A stretch of DNA of 40,794 nucleotides from Rhodocyclaceae bacterium (GTDB lineage: Bacteria > Pseudomonadota > Gammaproteobacteria > Burkholderiales > Rhodocyclaceae): assembly GCA_020445765.1 (NCBI GenBank), contig JAGRFY010000128.1:1-40794 (forward strand), read 5' to 3'. The notes under the pieces were generated by a model. The model made no database searches. It was not told the origin of the DNA and saw only the letters and a program-made list of their open reading frames with translations. How positions within the stretch are numbered: the stretch's first letter is position 1; every line of letters begins with the position of its first letter. The translations under genes and the position numbers were made by a program. Shown piece after piece: positions 1 through 8,737 of the stretch.

Positions 1-515
<515 letters not shown>

Positions 516-556
516 TCCGCCCCACCTGCACCCGGACAGAACCCAGGAGACACGAG

Positions 557-982
557 ATGAGAATCACCCAAGGCGCCTTTTCCTTCCTGCCCGACCTCAG
601 CGACGCGCAGATCGGCAAGCAGGTCGAGTACTGCCTCGCGCAGGGCTGGGCGGTGGCCCTCGAATACACCGACGACCCGCACCCGCGCAACACCTACTGG
701 CAGATGTGGGGCCTGCCGATGTTCGACCTGCAGGACCCGGCCGGCGTGGTGCAGGAACTGAACGCCTGCCGCGACGCCAACCCCGAGCACTACATCCGCA
801 TCAACGCCTTCGACTCGACCAAGGGATGGGAGGCCGTGCGCCTGTCCTTCATCGTCCAGCGCCCGACCGAAGAGCCCGGATTCCGCCTCAACCGCGAGGA
901 AGGCGCCGGCCGAAACCTGCGCTACACCCTCGACAGCTATGCGGTAGGCCGCAGGCCGGAAGGCGAGCGCTACGCCCGCTGA
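557..982 (+). CDS. cbbS: RuBisCO small subunit, red-type
   Basis: 141-residue RuBisCO small subunit. The ATG at 557 follows an AGGAGA ribosome site at 545-550, and the protein opens [16 protein letters not shown], typical of red-type CbbS. Green-type subunits are usually about 110 residues. The extra C-terminal stretch (about residue 108 onward, ending [11 protein letters not shown]) corresponds to the beta-hairpin extension of red-type enzymes, which lines the central solvent channel of the L8S8 holoenzyme. It forms a pair with cbbL. A strong stem-loop 18 bp downstream may limit read-through into cbbX. Confidence 0.96.
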   Translation: MRITQGAFSFLPDLSDAQIGKQVEYCLAQGWAVALEYTDDPHPRNTYWQMWGLPMFDLQDPAGVVQELNACRDANPEHYIRINAFDSTKGWEAVRLSFIVQRPTEEPGFRLNREEGAGRNLRYTLDSYAVGRRPEGERYAR

Positions 983-1000
983 GGCGCCGGCCACAGCCTT

Positions 1001-1030
1001 GGCAGACGCGGCGATCCGCGCCGCGCTGCC
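1001..1030 (+). terminator. Strong stem-loop between cbbS and cbbX (partial terminator or RNA-processing site)
   Basis: GGCAG (1001-1005) and CGCGGCG (1007-1013) pair with CGCCGCG (1019-1025) and CTGCC (1026-1030). This gives 12 bp with one bulged A at 1006 and a 5-nt loop ATCCG. No T-run follows, so complete Rho-independent termination is unlikely. In chemoautotroph cbb operons the RuBisCO genes are expressed well above the distal genes, and attenuation just after cbbS is an accepted explanation; this structure is in the matching place. Function is inferred. Confidence 0.55.
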
Positions 1031-1054
1031 GCCCCCCGACCCAGGAGAAGAGCC

Positions 1055-2005
1055 ATGAATGCCGATCCGAGGCAGGCCCTCGCCACGCCTGCCGAAGCCA
1101 CCGAAGCCCCCGAGAGCGGTCCGGTCGACCTGGCCGCCGAGTTCCGCGACGCCGGCATCGGCGAGGTGCTCGACGCACTCGACCGCGACCTGGTCGGCCT
1201 CGAGCCGGTCAAGCGCCGGGTGCGCGAGATCGCCGCGCTGCTGCTGGTCGATCGCGTGCGCCAGCGCCGCGGCCTGTCGTCGACGCCGCCTTCGCTGCAC
1301 ATGAGCTTCTCGGGCAACCCCGGCACCGGCAAGACCACGGTCGCGCTGCGCATGGCCGAGATCCTGCAGCGCCTCGGCTTCTGCCGCCGCGGACACGTCG
1401 TCGCGGTGACCCGTGACGATCTGGTGGGCCAGTACATCGGCCACACCGCGCCGAAGACCAAGGACGTGCTGAAGCGCGCGATGGGCGGCGTGCTGTTCAT
1501 CGACGAGGCCTACTACCTGTACCGGCCCGAGAACGAGCGCGACTACGGCCAGGAAGCGATCGAGATCCTGCTGCAGGTGATGGAGAACCAGCGCGACGAC
1601 CTGGTCGTAATCCTCGCCGGCTATGCCGACCGCATGGAGCGCTTCTTCGAGTCCAACCCCGGCATGAAATCGCGCATCGCCCACCACGTCGATTTTCCCG
1701 ACTACTCCGACGGGGAACTGTCCGAGATCGGCGACCGCATGCTGGCCCAGTGGAACTACCGCTTCGACGACGGCGGACGCCGCGCCTTCGCCGAATACGT
1801 CGCCCTGCGCCGCGCCAAGCCCGGCTTCGCCAACGCCCGCTCGATCAGGAACGCGCTCGATCGCATGCGACTGCGCCAGGCCCTGCGCCTGTTCGAATGC
1901 GGCGAGGTCGTCGATGAGAGCGCGCTGACGACCATCGTCGAAGCGGACGTGCGCGCCAGCCGCCACTTCCAGGAAGAAGCAGCAGCCGGGGACCGGCCCG
2001 GCTGA
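1055..2005 (+). CDS. cbbX: CbbX, AAA+ red-type RuBisCO activase
   Basis: 316-residue AAA+ ATPase that remodels inhibited red-type RuBisCO by pulling on the large-subunit C-terminus, releasing tight-binding sugar phosphates. Walker [10 protein letters not shown] lies near residue 87 and Walker [12 protein letters not shown] near residue 145. An arginine-rich C-terminal lid, including [19 protein letters not shown], follows the ATPase core. The ATG at 1055 has an AGGAGAAG ribosome site at 1043-1050. Its presence directly after cbbS supports the form IC assignment, because green-type operons usually carry cbbQ/cbbO instead. About the first 40 residues are a variable, low-complexity lead-in. Confidence 0.96.
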   Translation: MNADPRQALATPAEATEAPESGPVDLAAEFRDAGIGEVLDALDRDLVGLEPVKRRVREIAALLLVDRVRQRRGLSSTPPSLHMSFSGNPGTGKTTVALRMAEILQRLGFCRRGHVVAVTRDDLVGQYIGHTAPKTKDVLKRAMGGVLFIDEAYYLYRPENERDYGQEAIEILLQVMENQRDDLVVILAGYADRMERFFESNPGMKSRIAHHVDFPDYSDGELSEIGDRMLAQWNYRFDDGGRRAFAEYVALRRAKPGFANARSIRNALDRMRLRQALRLFECGEVVDESALTTIVEADVRASRHFQEEAAAGDRPG

Positions 2006-2008
2006 CGC

Positions 2009-2024
2009 CCGGGCCGACGCCCGG
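2009..2024 (+). repeat. Short hairpin between cbbX and cbbF
   Basis: CCGGGC (2009-2014) pairs with GCCCGG (2019-2024) around a 4-nt loop, four bases after the cbbX stop codon. The 6-bp stem could stabilise or attenuate the polycistronic mRNA. It is weaker than the structures at the S/X and P/T junctions, and inverted repeats this short occur by chance in DNA of this base composition. Confidence 0.3.
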
Positions 2025-2056
2025 ATCACCACGAAAAGCATTGGACGGAGACACCC

Positions 2057-3145
2057 ATGTTCAGCATCGAGCGCCAGACTCTGACGGAATACCTGATCGA
2101 ACAGCGCCGCACCCATCCGGAGGCCACCGGCGCGCTCAACGCGCTGATCCTGCAGGTCGCCCAGGCCTGCAAGGCGATTTCCCGGTCGGTCGCGCATGGC
2201 GCACTGGCCGGCATGCTCGGCGACCAGGGCAGCGAGAACGTCCAGGGCGAACAGCAGAAGAAGCTCGATGTCGTCGCCGACCAGCTTTTCCAGCGCGCCA
2301 CCCACTGGGGCGGTGGTCTCGCCGGCATGGTATCCGAGGAGAACGAGGCACCGATCCCGCTGCCGGAAGGCAAGATGAGCGGCAAGTACCTGCTGGCCTT
2401 CGATCCACTCGACGGCTCGTCGAACATCGACGTCAATGTGGCGGTCGGTTCGATCTTCTCGATCCTGCGCGCGCCGACGCCGCATCACGAGGCGGTCGCC
2501 GAGGATTTCCTGCAGCCGGGCACCCGGCAGGTGGCGGCCGGCTATGCGATCTACGGCCCGTCGACGATGCTGGTGCTGACGGTCGGCCGCGGCGTGGTCG
2601 GCTTCACGCTGGATCCGCAGCTCGGTGACTTCTACCTGACCCATCCGCAGCTGATGATTCCGGCCCGTAGCCGCGAATTCGCGATCAACGCCTCGAACGC
2701 CCGCTTCTGGGAAGCGCCGGTGCGGCGCTATGTGAATGAGTGCCTGGCCGGCCGCAGCGGGCCCCGCGGCGAAGACTTCAACATGCGCTGGATCGCGTCG
2801 CTGGTGGCCGAGACCCACCGCATCCTGATGCGCGGCGGCGTCTTCCTCTACCCCCGGGACCAGAGGGATCCGGCCAAGCCGGGCCGGCTGCGCCTGCTCT
2901 ACGAGGCCAACCCGGTCGGCTTCATCGTCGAACAGGCCGGCGGTCGCGCCAGTACCGGCGCGCGCCCGGTGCTGGCGGTCGAGCCGGAGTCGCTGCACCA
3001 GCGCATCGGCTTCGTGTTCGGCTCCCGCGACGAGGTCGAGCGCATCGAGCGTTACCACAACGACCTGCCGATGGGCGGCTCGGATCACGGCATGCCGCTG
3101 TTCCACGAACGTTCGCTGTTCCGCGACGACGCGATCATCCAATAG
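2057..3145 (+). CDS. cbbF: Fructose-1,6-bisphosphatase, class I
   Basis: 362-residue class I FBPase. It hydrolyses fructose-1,6-bisphosphate (and probably sedoheptulose-1,7-bisphosphate in this pathway setting) during RuBP regeneration. The metal and substrate motif [17 protein letters not shown] starts near residue 115, with the acidic MVSEENE segment just before it. The C-terminal half carries [11 protein letters not shown] and [17 protein letters not shown], both typical of the family. ATG at 2057 with upstream GACGGAGAC. cbbP starts 11 bp after the TAG stop, so the two are almost certainly translated from one mRNA. Confidence 0.96.
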   Translation: MFSIERQTLTEYLIEQRRTHPEATGALNALILQVAQACKAISRSVAHGALAGMLGDQGSENVQGEQQKKLDVVADQLFQRATHWGGGLAGMVSEENEAPIPLPEGKMSGKYLLAFDPLDGSSNIDVNVAVGSIFSILRAPTPHHEAVAEDFLQPGTRQVAAGYAIYGPSTMLVLTVGRGVVGFTLDPQLGDFYLTHPQLMIPARSREFAINASNARFWEAPVRRYVNECLAGRSGPRGEDFNMRWIASLVAETHRILMRGGVFLYPRDQRDPAKPGRLRLLYEANPVGFIVEQAGGRASTGARPVLAVEPESLHQRIGFVFGSRDEVERIERYHNDLPMGGSDHGMPLFHERSLFRDDAIIQ

Positions 3146-3156
3146 GGAGCCCGACC

Positions 3157-4035
3157 ATGTCAGAACGTCATCCGATCGTGGCCATCACCGGCTCCTCGGG
3201 CGCCGGCACCAGCACCGTGCAACGCACCTTCGAACAGATCTTCCGGCGCGAGGCGGTGACCGCGGCGGTGATCGAGGGCGACAGCTTCCACACCTTCGAC
3301 CGGCTCGCGATGCGCCAGCGGTTGAAGGACTCCGAAGCCGACGGCAAGCTCTCCCACTTCAGCCATTTCGGCCCCGAAGCCAATCTCTTCGGCGACCTCG
3401 AACAATTGTTCCGGGAGTATGCCGAGACCGGCGGCGGCCGTCGTCGCAAGTACCTGCACGACGCACTCGAGGCCGAGCCCTACCGCCAGAACCCGGGCAC
3501 CTTCACACCGTGGGAGGATCTGCCGGCAGACACCGACATGCTTTTCTACGAGGGCCTGCACGGTGCGGTCCAGCACGGCGAAGTCGACGTCTCGCGCTAT
3601 CCGGACCTGCTGATCGGTGTCGTGCCGGTGGTGAACCTGGAGTGGATCCAGAAGCTGCACCGCGACAAGAGCACCCGTGGCTACTCCACCGAAGCGGTCA
3701 CCGACACCATCCTGCGTCGGATGCACGACTACGTACACTACATCGTCCCCCAGTTCTCGCGGACCCATGTCAATTTCCAGCGGGTGCCGATGGTGGATAC
3801 GTCGAACCCGTTCGTCACTCGGACCATCCCGACCGCCGACGAATCGATGCTGGTGATCCGCTTCGCCAATCCCAAGGGCATCGATTTCGCCTACCTGCTG
3901 AACATGATCCACGACAGCTTCATGAGCCGAGCCAACACCATCGTCGTGCCGGGCGGAAAGATGGATCTTGCGATGCAGCTGATCTTCACGCCCTTCATCT
4001 GGCGATTGATGGAGCGGCGCAGGAAATTGCTGTGA
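3157..4035 (+). CDS. cbbP: Phosphoribulokinase, class I (bacterial)
   Basis: 292-residue phosphoribulokinase, the Calvin-cycle enzyme that phosphorylates ribulose-5-phosphate to RuBP. The P-loop GSSGAGTST spans residues 12-20, and the IEGDSFHTFDR segment carries the usual substrate contacts. FYEGLHGAV holds the Walker B-like glutamate, and LHRDKSTRGYS is the lysine/arginine-rich substrate-binding stretch. Length matches the octameric, NADH-activated proteobacterial class rather than the longer plant/cyanobacterial class. The ATG at 3157 was chosen because it yields the family-typical N-terminus; an upstream in-frame extension overlaps cbbF and was rejected. Confidence 0.97.
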   Translation: MSERHPIVAITGSSGAGTSTVQRTFEQIFRREAVTAAVIEGDSFHTFDRLAMRQRLKDSEADGKLSHFSHFGPEANLFGDLEQLFREYAETGGGRRRKYLHDALEAEPYRQNPGTFTPWEDLPADTDMLFYEGLHGAVQHGEVDVSRYPDLLIGVVPVVNLEWIQKLHRDKSTRGYSTEAVTDTILRRMHDYVHYIVPQFSRTHVNFQRVPMVDTSNPFVTRTIPTADESMLVIRFANPKGIDFAYLLNMIHDSFMSRANTIVVPGGKMDLAMQLIFTPFIWRLMERRRKLL

Positions 4036-4045
4036 TCAAGACCTG

Positions 4046-4069
4046 CGCGACGGGCAGGCGCCCGTCGCG
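4046..4069 (+). terminator. 10-bp perfect stem-loop between cbbP and cbbT
   Basis: CGCGACGGGC (4046-4055) pairs perfectly with GCCCGTCGCG (4060-4069) around the tetraloop AGGC, 10 bp after the cbbP stop. The following bases TCGTATC contain too few Ts for an efficient intrinsic terminator. An attenuator, or a 3'-end stabiliser of an upstream processed mRNA, is more likely. Function is inferred. Confidence 0.5.
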
Positions 4070-4099
4070 TCGTATCGAGCATTGCCGGAGACCCTAGCG

Positions 4100-6148
4100 A
4101 TGAACATGCCGATCGAAGCCCGTGCCGACCGGGCCGCCCTCGACACCCTGTGCGCCCACGCCCTGCGCTTTCTCGCGATCGACGCCGTCGAAGCCGCCCG
4201 TTCGGGACACCCCGGCATGCCGATGGGCATGGCCGAAATCGCGGTCGCCCTGTGGACCCGCCACCTCAAGCACGACCCCACCGATCCGGCGTGGCCCGAC
4301 CGCGACCGTTTCGTGCTGTCCAACGGCCATGGCTCGATGCTGCTCTACGCCCTGCTGCACCTGAGCGGCTACGATCTGCCGGTCGCCGAGCTCGCGCGCT
4401 TCCGTCAGCTCGACAGCCGGACGCCGGGCCATCCGGAGGTCGGTGTCACGCCCGGCGTCGAGACCACTACCGGACCGCTCGGCCAGGGACTGGCCAACGC
4501 CGTCGGCATGGCGCTCGCCGAAAAGCGGCTGGCCGCCGAATTCAACCGTCCCGAAGCCGCCATCGTCGACCACCGGACCTGGGTATTCCTCGGCGACGGC
4601 TGCCTGATGGAAGGGATCAGCCACGAGGCCGCCGGCATCGCCGGCGTGCAACGGCTGTCGAAGCTGATCGCACTGTGGGACGACAACCGCATCTCGATCG
4701 ACGGCGATGTCGCGGGCTGGTTCTGCGACGACACGCCGGCCCGCTTCCGCGCCTATGGCTGGAACGTCATCGCGGCGGTCGATGGCCACGACATCGAGTC
4801 GGTCGACCGGGCGATCCGCGAGGCCCTGGCCAACAGCGACAACGACGTCGGCCCGACCCTGATCTGCTGCCGCACGACGATCGGCCAAGGTAGCCCGGGC
4901 AAGGCCGGCAGCGCAGGCGTGCACGGCGCCCCGCTGGGAGACGACGAGATTCGCGCGACGCGACAGGCACTGGGCTGGCCCCACGCCCCGTTCGAGATTC
5001 CCGACGATGTTCGCAACGCCTTCGACGCCCGCGCACGCGGGGAGCGCGCCCATGCCGAATGGCAGAGCCGTTTCGATCGCTATCGCCAGCACTATCCGGA
5101 GGCAGGTGTCGAGTTCGAGCGCCGGATCGGCGGCGCGCTGCCGCCCGGCTTCGACGTGCTCTCCCGCGCCCTGCTGAAGGTGGTCGACAACGAGGCCGCG
5201 GGGCCGGCCACCCGCAAGGCCAGCCAGCAGGCGATCGGGCGCGTGGCGCGTACACTGCCCGAACTGATCGGCGGCTCGGCCGACCTGACTCATTCCAATC
5301 TCACCGATTGGCCGGACTGCGGCCACATCAGCGCCGACGACAGCGGCCGTCACATCAGCTGGGGCGTACGGGAGTTCGGCATGGCCGCGGCCTGCAACGG
5401 CATTGCACTGCACGGCGGACTGCTGCCCTTCTGCGCGACCTTCCTGACCTTCTCGGACTATGCGCGCAATGCGATCCGGATGAGTGCGCTGATGCGCCAG
5501 CGGGTGGTCTTCGTCATGACCCACGATTCGATCGGGCTCGGCGAGGACGGTCCGACCCATCAGCCGATCGAGCACCTGCCGAGCCTGCGTCTGATCCCCG
5601 GTCTCGACGTCTGGCGGCCGTGCGACGCGGTCGAGACCCAGGCCGCATGGAACGCCGCCGTCGCCCGCAGCGACGGTCCGTCGCTGATCGCCTGCTCACG
5701 CCAGAACCTGCCGCACCAGCCCCGCACCGAGGCACAACTCGACGACATCGGGCGCGGCGGCTACGTGCTGGCCGAGGCCGGTGGCGACACCCCGCGGCTG
5801 GTGATCGTCGCCACCGGTTCGGAAGTGGCGCTGGCGAACGCCGCGCGGGCGCAGCTGGAAGCCGAGGGCATCGGCGTCCGAGTGGTGTCGATAGCGTGCA
5901 CGGCGGTGTTCGACCGCCAGCCCGAAGACTGGCGACGGGCGGTGCTGCCGGACGGCGTGCCGCGGCTCGCGGTCGAGGCCGCACAGCCAGACCTGTGGTG
6001 GAAATACCTCGCCGGCGCACCCCGCGCCGCCGTCGTCGGCATCGCCCGTTTCGGCGAATCGGCACCAGCGGGTGAACTCGCGGCGCACTTCGGCCTGACG
6101 GCGGAACGCGTCAGCGAAGCCGGGCGAGCACTCGCGTCGGCGACATGA
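4100..6148 (+). CDS. cbbT: Transketolase
   Basis: 682-residue thiamine-diphosphate transketolase, moving two-carbon units among sugar phosphates in RuBP regeneration. Visible motifs in order: SGHPGMPMGMAE, SNGHGSML, GPLGQGLANAVGMA, the ThDP/Mg motif GDGCLMEGISHEAAG near residue 165, VREFGMAAACNG with the glutamate that activates ThDP, and THDSIGLGEDGPTHQP. The ATG at 4100 has GGAG at 4087-4090. A TTG at 4082 would add six residues (MPETLA) and is less attractive. It is separated from cbbP by a strong hairpin. The usual downstream partners cbbZ and cbbG are not present. Confidence 0.96.
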   Translation: MNMPIEARADRAALDTLCAHALRFLAIDAVEAARSGHPGMPMGMAEIAVALWTRHLKHDPTDPAWPDRDRFVLSNGHGSMLLYALLHLSGYDLPVAELARFRQLDSRTPGHPEVGVTPGVETTTGPLGQGLANAVGMALAEKRLAAEFNRPEAAIVDHRTWVFLGDGCLMEGISHEAAGIAGVQRLSKLIALWDDNRISIDGDVAGWFCDDTPARFRAYGWNVIAAVDGHDIESVDRAIREALANSDNDVGPTLICCRTTIGQGSPGKAGSAGVHGAPLGDDEIRATRQALGWPHAPFEIPDDVRNAFDARARGERAHAEWQSRFDRYRQHYPEAGVEFERRIGGALPPGFDVLSRALLKVVDNEAAGPATRKASQQAIGRVARTLPELIGGSADLTHSNLTDWPDCGHISADDSGRHISWGVREFGMAAACNGIALHGGLLPFCATFLTFSDYARNAIRMSALMRQRVVFVMTHDSIGLGEDGPTHQPIEHLPSLRLIPGLDVWRPCDAVETQAAWNAAVARSDGPSLIACSRQNLPHQPRTEAQLDDIGRGGYVLAEAGGDTPRLVIVATGSEVALANAARAQLEAEGIGVRVVSIACTAVFDRQPEDWRRAVLPDGVPRLAVEAAQPDLWWKYLAGAPRAAVVGIARFGESAPAGELAAHFGLTAERVSEAGRALASAT

Positions 6149-6185
6149 TCTTTGCGGCCGCAGCGAGTCGGTCGTTCCCCGTGGG

Positions 6186-6213
6186 CGTGCGGTATTCCCC
6201 TCCACCCCGCACG
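6186..6213 (+). repeat. Inverted repeat in the cbbT-pgk gap
   Basis: CGTGCGG (6186-6192) pairs with CCGCACG (6207-6213) across a 14-nt pyrimidine-rich loop. It sits in the longest non-coding gap of the cbb operon (6149-6282), about 150 bp before pgk. It could stabilise or attenuate the transcript; there is no T-run. Confidence 0.35.
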
Positions 6214-6282
6214 AGGTCCACCGGCCGAAGCGTTCGCGCGCCGCGCCCCATTTCCAAAATGACAGGAACCTGGAGACCGAGC

Positions 6283-6369
6283 ATGAACACACCCTCTCTC
6301 GATCGTCGTACGGCCGGCGGCAGGCGAAGCCCCCGTCCGGCACCGCGCCTCGCAGGATCACGGCGATGA
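6283..6369 (+). CDS. Possible 28-residue leader peptide coupled to pgk
   Basis: An ATG at 6283 is preceded by GGAG at 6272-6275 with seven-base spacing. It opens a 28-codon frame rich in Arg and Pro (MNTPSLDRRTAGGRRSPRPA...). Its TGA stop (6367-6369) overlaps the pgk ATG in an ATGA arrangement, the usual sign of translational coupling. No family is recognised and the composition resembles translated non-coding GC-rich DNA, so it may be accidental. Alternatively it is a leader ORF that feeds ribosomes to pgk, whose own ribosome site (AGGA, 6354-6357) is weak. Confidence 0.3.
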   Translation: MNTPSLDRRTAGGRRSPRPAPRLAGSRR

Positions 6370-7574
6370 ACGCGCCCTTCCTGCGACTGGCCGATCTCGA
6401 ACTCGCCGGGCGCCGCGTCTTCATGCGCGCCGACTTCAACGTGCCGCTGACCGAAGCCGGCGAGGTCGCCGACGACAGCCGCATCCGTGCGACGCTGCCG
6501 GGCATCCGCGACTGCCTGGTCCGCGGCGCATCGCTGGCCATCGCCTCCCACCTCGGACGTCCGACCGAGGGACATCTCGGCGCGCGCGACAGCCTGGCGC
6601 CGGTGGCACGCTGCCTTGCCGAGTTGCTTGGCCGGCCGGTGCCGCTGGTCAAGGACTGGCGCGACCGCGACTTCGCGCCACCGTTCGGCCACGTCGTGAT
6701 GCTCGAGAACTGCCGCGGCAACCCCGGCGAGAAGGCCGACGACCCGGCACTGGCCGAGCGCCTGGCGCGCCATATCGACATCTACGTGAACGACGCCTTC
6801 GGTACCGCCCACCGCAAGGAATGCACGCTGTCGGCGCTGGCGCTGGCGGCGCCGCTGGCCTGTGCCGGACCGCTGCTGGCCGCCGAGCTCGCTGCCCTCG
6901 GGCGTGCCCTGGCCGCGCCGCAGCGACCGCTCGCGGCAATCGTCGGTGGCTCCAAGGTGTCGACCAAGCTGGCCGTGCTCGAGCGGCTCGCCGAGCAGGT
7001 CGACCTGCTGATTGTCGGCGGCGGCATCGCCAACACCTTCATCGCCGCCCGGGGGCACGACGTCGGCGCGTCGCTGTTCGAGCCCGAGCTGCTGTGCTCG
7101 GCCCGGCGCATCAGCGAACGGCTGGCCCAGCGCGGCGCGCGTCTGTGGCTGCCGACCGACGTCGTCTGTGCCGACCGCTTCGGCGCCGACGCCGAAACCC
7201 GCGTCTGCGCGATCGACTCGGTACCCGACGGCTGGATGATCCTCGACGTCGGACCCGACAGCCGCGCGGCGCTGACGCCGGCACTCGCGGACTGCGGCAC
7301 GATCGTCTGGAACGGTCCGCTCGGGGTGTTCGAACTGGCGCCGTTCGCCGCCGGAACACGGGCACTGGCTGCCGCAATCGCGGCCAGTCCGGCCTTTTCG
7401 ATCGCCGGCGGTGGCGACACCCTGGCCGCGATCGCGAGCTTCGCTGTCACCGACGACCTCGACATGATCTCGACCGGTGGCGGCGCCTTCCTCGAATTCC
7501 TCGAGGGGCGCACCCTGCCGGCCATCGCCGCGCTGCAGGACGCCAATCGCGACTGCGCCTGCGCCACTGAATGA
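6366..7574 (+). CDS. pgk: Phosphoglycerate kinase
   Basis: 402-residue phosphoglycerate kinase, converting 3-phosphoglycerate and ATP to 1,3-bisphosphoglycerate, the first step after CO2 fixation. RADFNVPL spans residues 21-28. Then come SHLGRP, LENCRGNPGEK, VNDAFGTAH, GGSKVSTKL, WNGPLGVFE and the nucleotide-phosphate motif GGGDT near residue 348, with STGGGAFLEFLEG close to the end. All domains are complete. LENCRGNPGEK differs slightly from the usual LEN(V/C)R-N-KGEK core. In this operon it is the cbbK equivalent. The gene for the next enzyme, GAPDH, is not beside it. Confidence 0.95.
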   Translation: MNAPFLRLADLELAGRRVFMRADFNVPLTEAGEVADDSRIRATLPGIRDCLVRGASLAIASHLGRPTEGHLGARDSLAPVARCLAELLGRPVPLVKDWRDRDFAPPFGHVVMLENCRGNPGEKADDPALAERLARHIDIYVNDAFGTAHRKECTLSALALAAPLACAGPLLAAELAALGRALAAPQRPLAAIVGGSKVSTKLAVLERLAEQVDLLIVGGGIANTFIAARGHDVGASLFEPELLCSARRISERLAQRGARLWLPTDVVCADRFGADAETRVCAIDSVPDGWMILDVGPDSRAALTPALADCGTIVWNGPLGVFELAPFAAGTRALAAAIAASPAFSIAGGGDTLAAIASFAVTDDLDMISTGGGAFLEFLEGRTLPAIAALQDANRDCACATE

Positions 7575-7601
7575 GCCCGCCACGGAACCAGGAGATTTCT
7601 C

Positions 7602-8645
7602 ATGGCAATGATCGCGCTGCGACAACTGCTGGACCATGCCGCCGAACATGGCTACGGCGTGCCCGCCTTCAACATCAACAACATGGAGCAGATCCAGGCC
7701 ATCATGACGGCCGCCGAGCACTGCGCCAGTCCGGTCATCCTGCAGGCCTCGGCAGGTGCCCGCAGCTATGCCGGTGAGCCCTACCTGCGGCGGCTGGTCG
7801 AGGCCGCCGTCGAGCAACATCCGGACATCCCGATCTGCCTGCACCAGGATCACGGCGCCAGCCCGGCGGTGTGCCAGCGCTCGATCCGCTCGGGCTTCAC
7901 CAGCGTGATGATGGACGGCTCGCTGAAGGAAGACATGAAGACCCCGGCCAGCTACGAATACAACGTCGCAGTCACCCGGCGCGTGGTCGACATGGCGCAT
8001 GCGGTCGGCGTCAGCGTCGAAGGCGAACTCGGCTGTCTGGGCTCGCTCGAGACCGGGCAGGCCGGCGAGGAAGACGGCGTCGGCGCCGAGGGCACGCTCG
8101 ACCACAGCCAGTTGCTGACGGACCCGGCCGAGGCGGCCGATTTCGTCGCGGCCACCGGCGTGGATGCGCTGGCGGTGGCGATCGGCACCAGTCACGGCGC
8201 CTACAAGTTCACCCGCCCGCCGACCGGCGACATCCTCGCCATCGACCGCATTCGGGCGATTCACGCCCGCATCCCCGACACCCACCTGGTGATGCACGGC
8301 TCCTCCAGCGTGCCGCAGGAATGGCTGGCGGTCATCCGTGAGTTCGGCGGCGAGATCGGCGAGACCTACGGCGTGCCGGTCGAGGCGATCGTCGAAGGCA
8401 TCAAGAGCGGCGTGCGCAAGGTGAACATCGACACCGACCTGCGACTCGCGATGAGCGGCGCAATTCGGCGTCTGGCGGCCCAGAAGCCGGGCGAATTCGA
8501 CCCCCGCAAGTTCTTCAAGGCCGCCCGCGACGCCGCCGCGGAGATCTGCATCGCCCGCTTCGAGGCGTTCGGCTGCGCCGGCCAGGCGGCGAAGATCAAG
8601 CCGCTGCCTCTGGACGCGCTGGTCGCACGCTACGCCGTCGGCTGA
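7602..8645 (+). CDS. fba: Fructose-bisphosphate aldolase, class II
   Basis: 347-residue zinc-dependent class II aldolase (CbbA type). It condenses triose phosphates to fructose-1,6-bisphosphate and, in the Calvin cycle, probably also makes sedoheptulose-1,7-bisphosphate. The zinc-ligand segment LHQDHG lies at residues 80-85; further motifs are [23 protein letters not shown] and KVNIDTDLR. The ATG at 7602 has AGGAGA about 8 bases upstream and lies 27 bp after pgk. It is the last gene of the operon, and a strong hairpin follows. Confidence 0.96.
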   Translation: MAMIALRQLLDHAAEHGYGVPAFNINNMEQIQAIMTAAEHCASPVILQASAGARSYAGEPYLRRLVEAAVEQHPDIPICLHQDHGASPAVCQRSIRSGFTSVMMDGSLKEDMKTPASYEYNVAVTRRVVDMAHAVGVSVEGELGCLGSLETGQAGEEDGVGAEGTLDHSQLLTDPAEAADFVAATGVDALAVAIGTSHGAYKFTRPPTGDILAIDRIRAIHARIPDTHLVMHGSSSVPQEWLAVIREFGGEIGETYGVPVEAIVEGIKSGVRKVNIDTDLRLAMSGAIRRLAAQKPGEFDPRKFFKAARDAAAEICIARFEAFGCAGQAAKIKPLPLDALVARYAVG

Positions 8646-8673
8646 CGGCCACCGCCTCGGCCCCGAGATCATG

Positions 8674-8703
8674 CGAAGGCCCGCGACGTGTCGCGGGCCT
8701 TCG
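8674..8703. terminator. Hairpin between convergent fba and the PKD-protein gene
   Basis: CGAAGGCCCGCGAC (8674-8687) is complementary over all 14 bases to GTCGCGGGCCTTCG (8690-8703). Realistically this is a 12-bp stem with a 6-nt loop. It lies 28 bp after fba and 34 bp after the end of the opposing gene, so it can serve both strands. No run of T follows on either side. Confidence 0.65.
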
Positions 8704-8737
8704 TGCGTGCGGCCACCCGTAGGCGGCCGGCTCAAGG

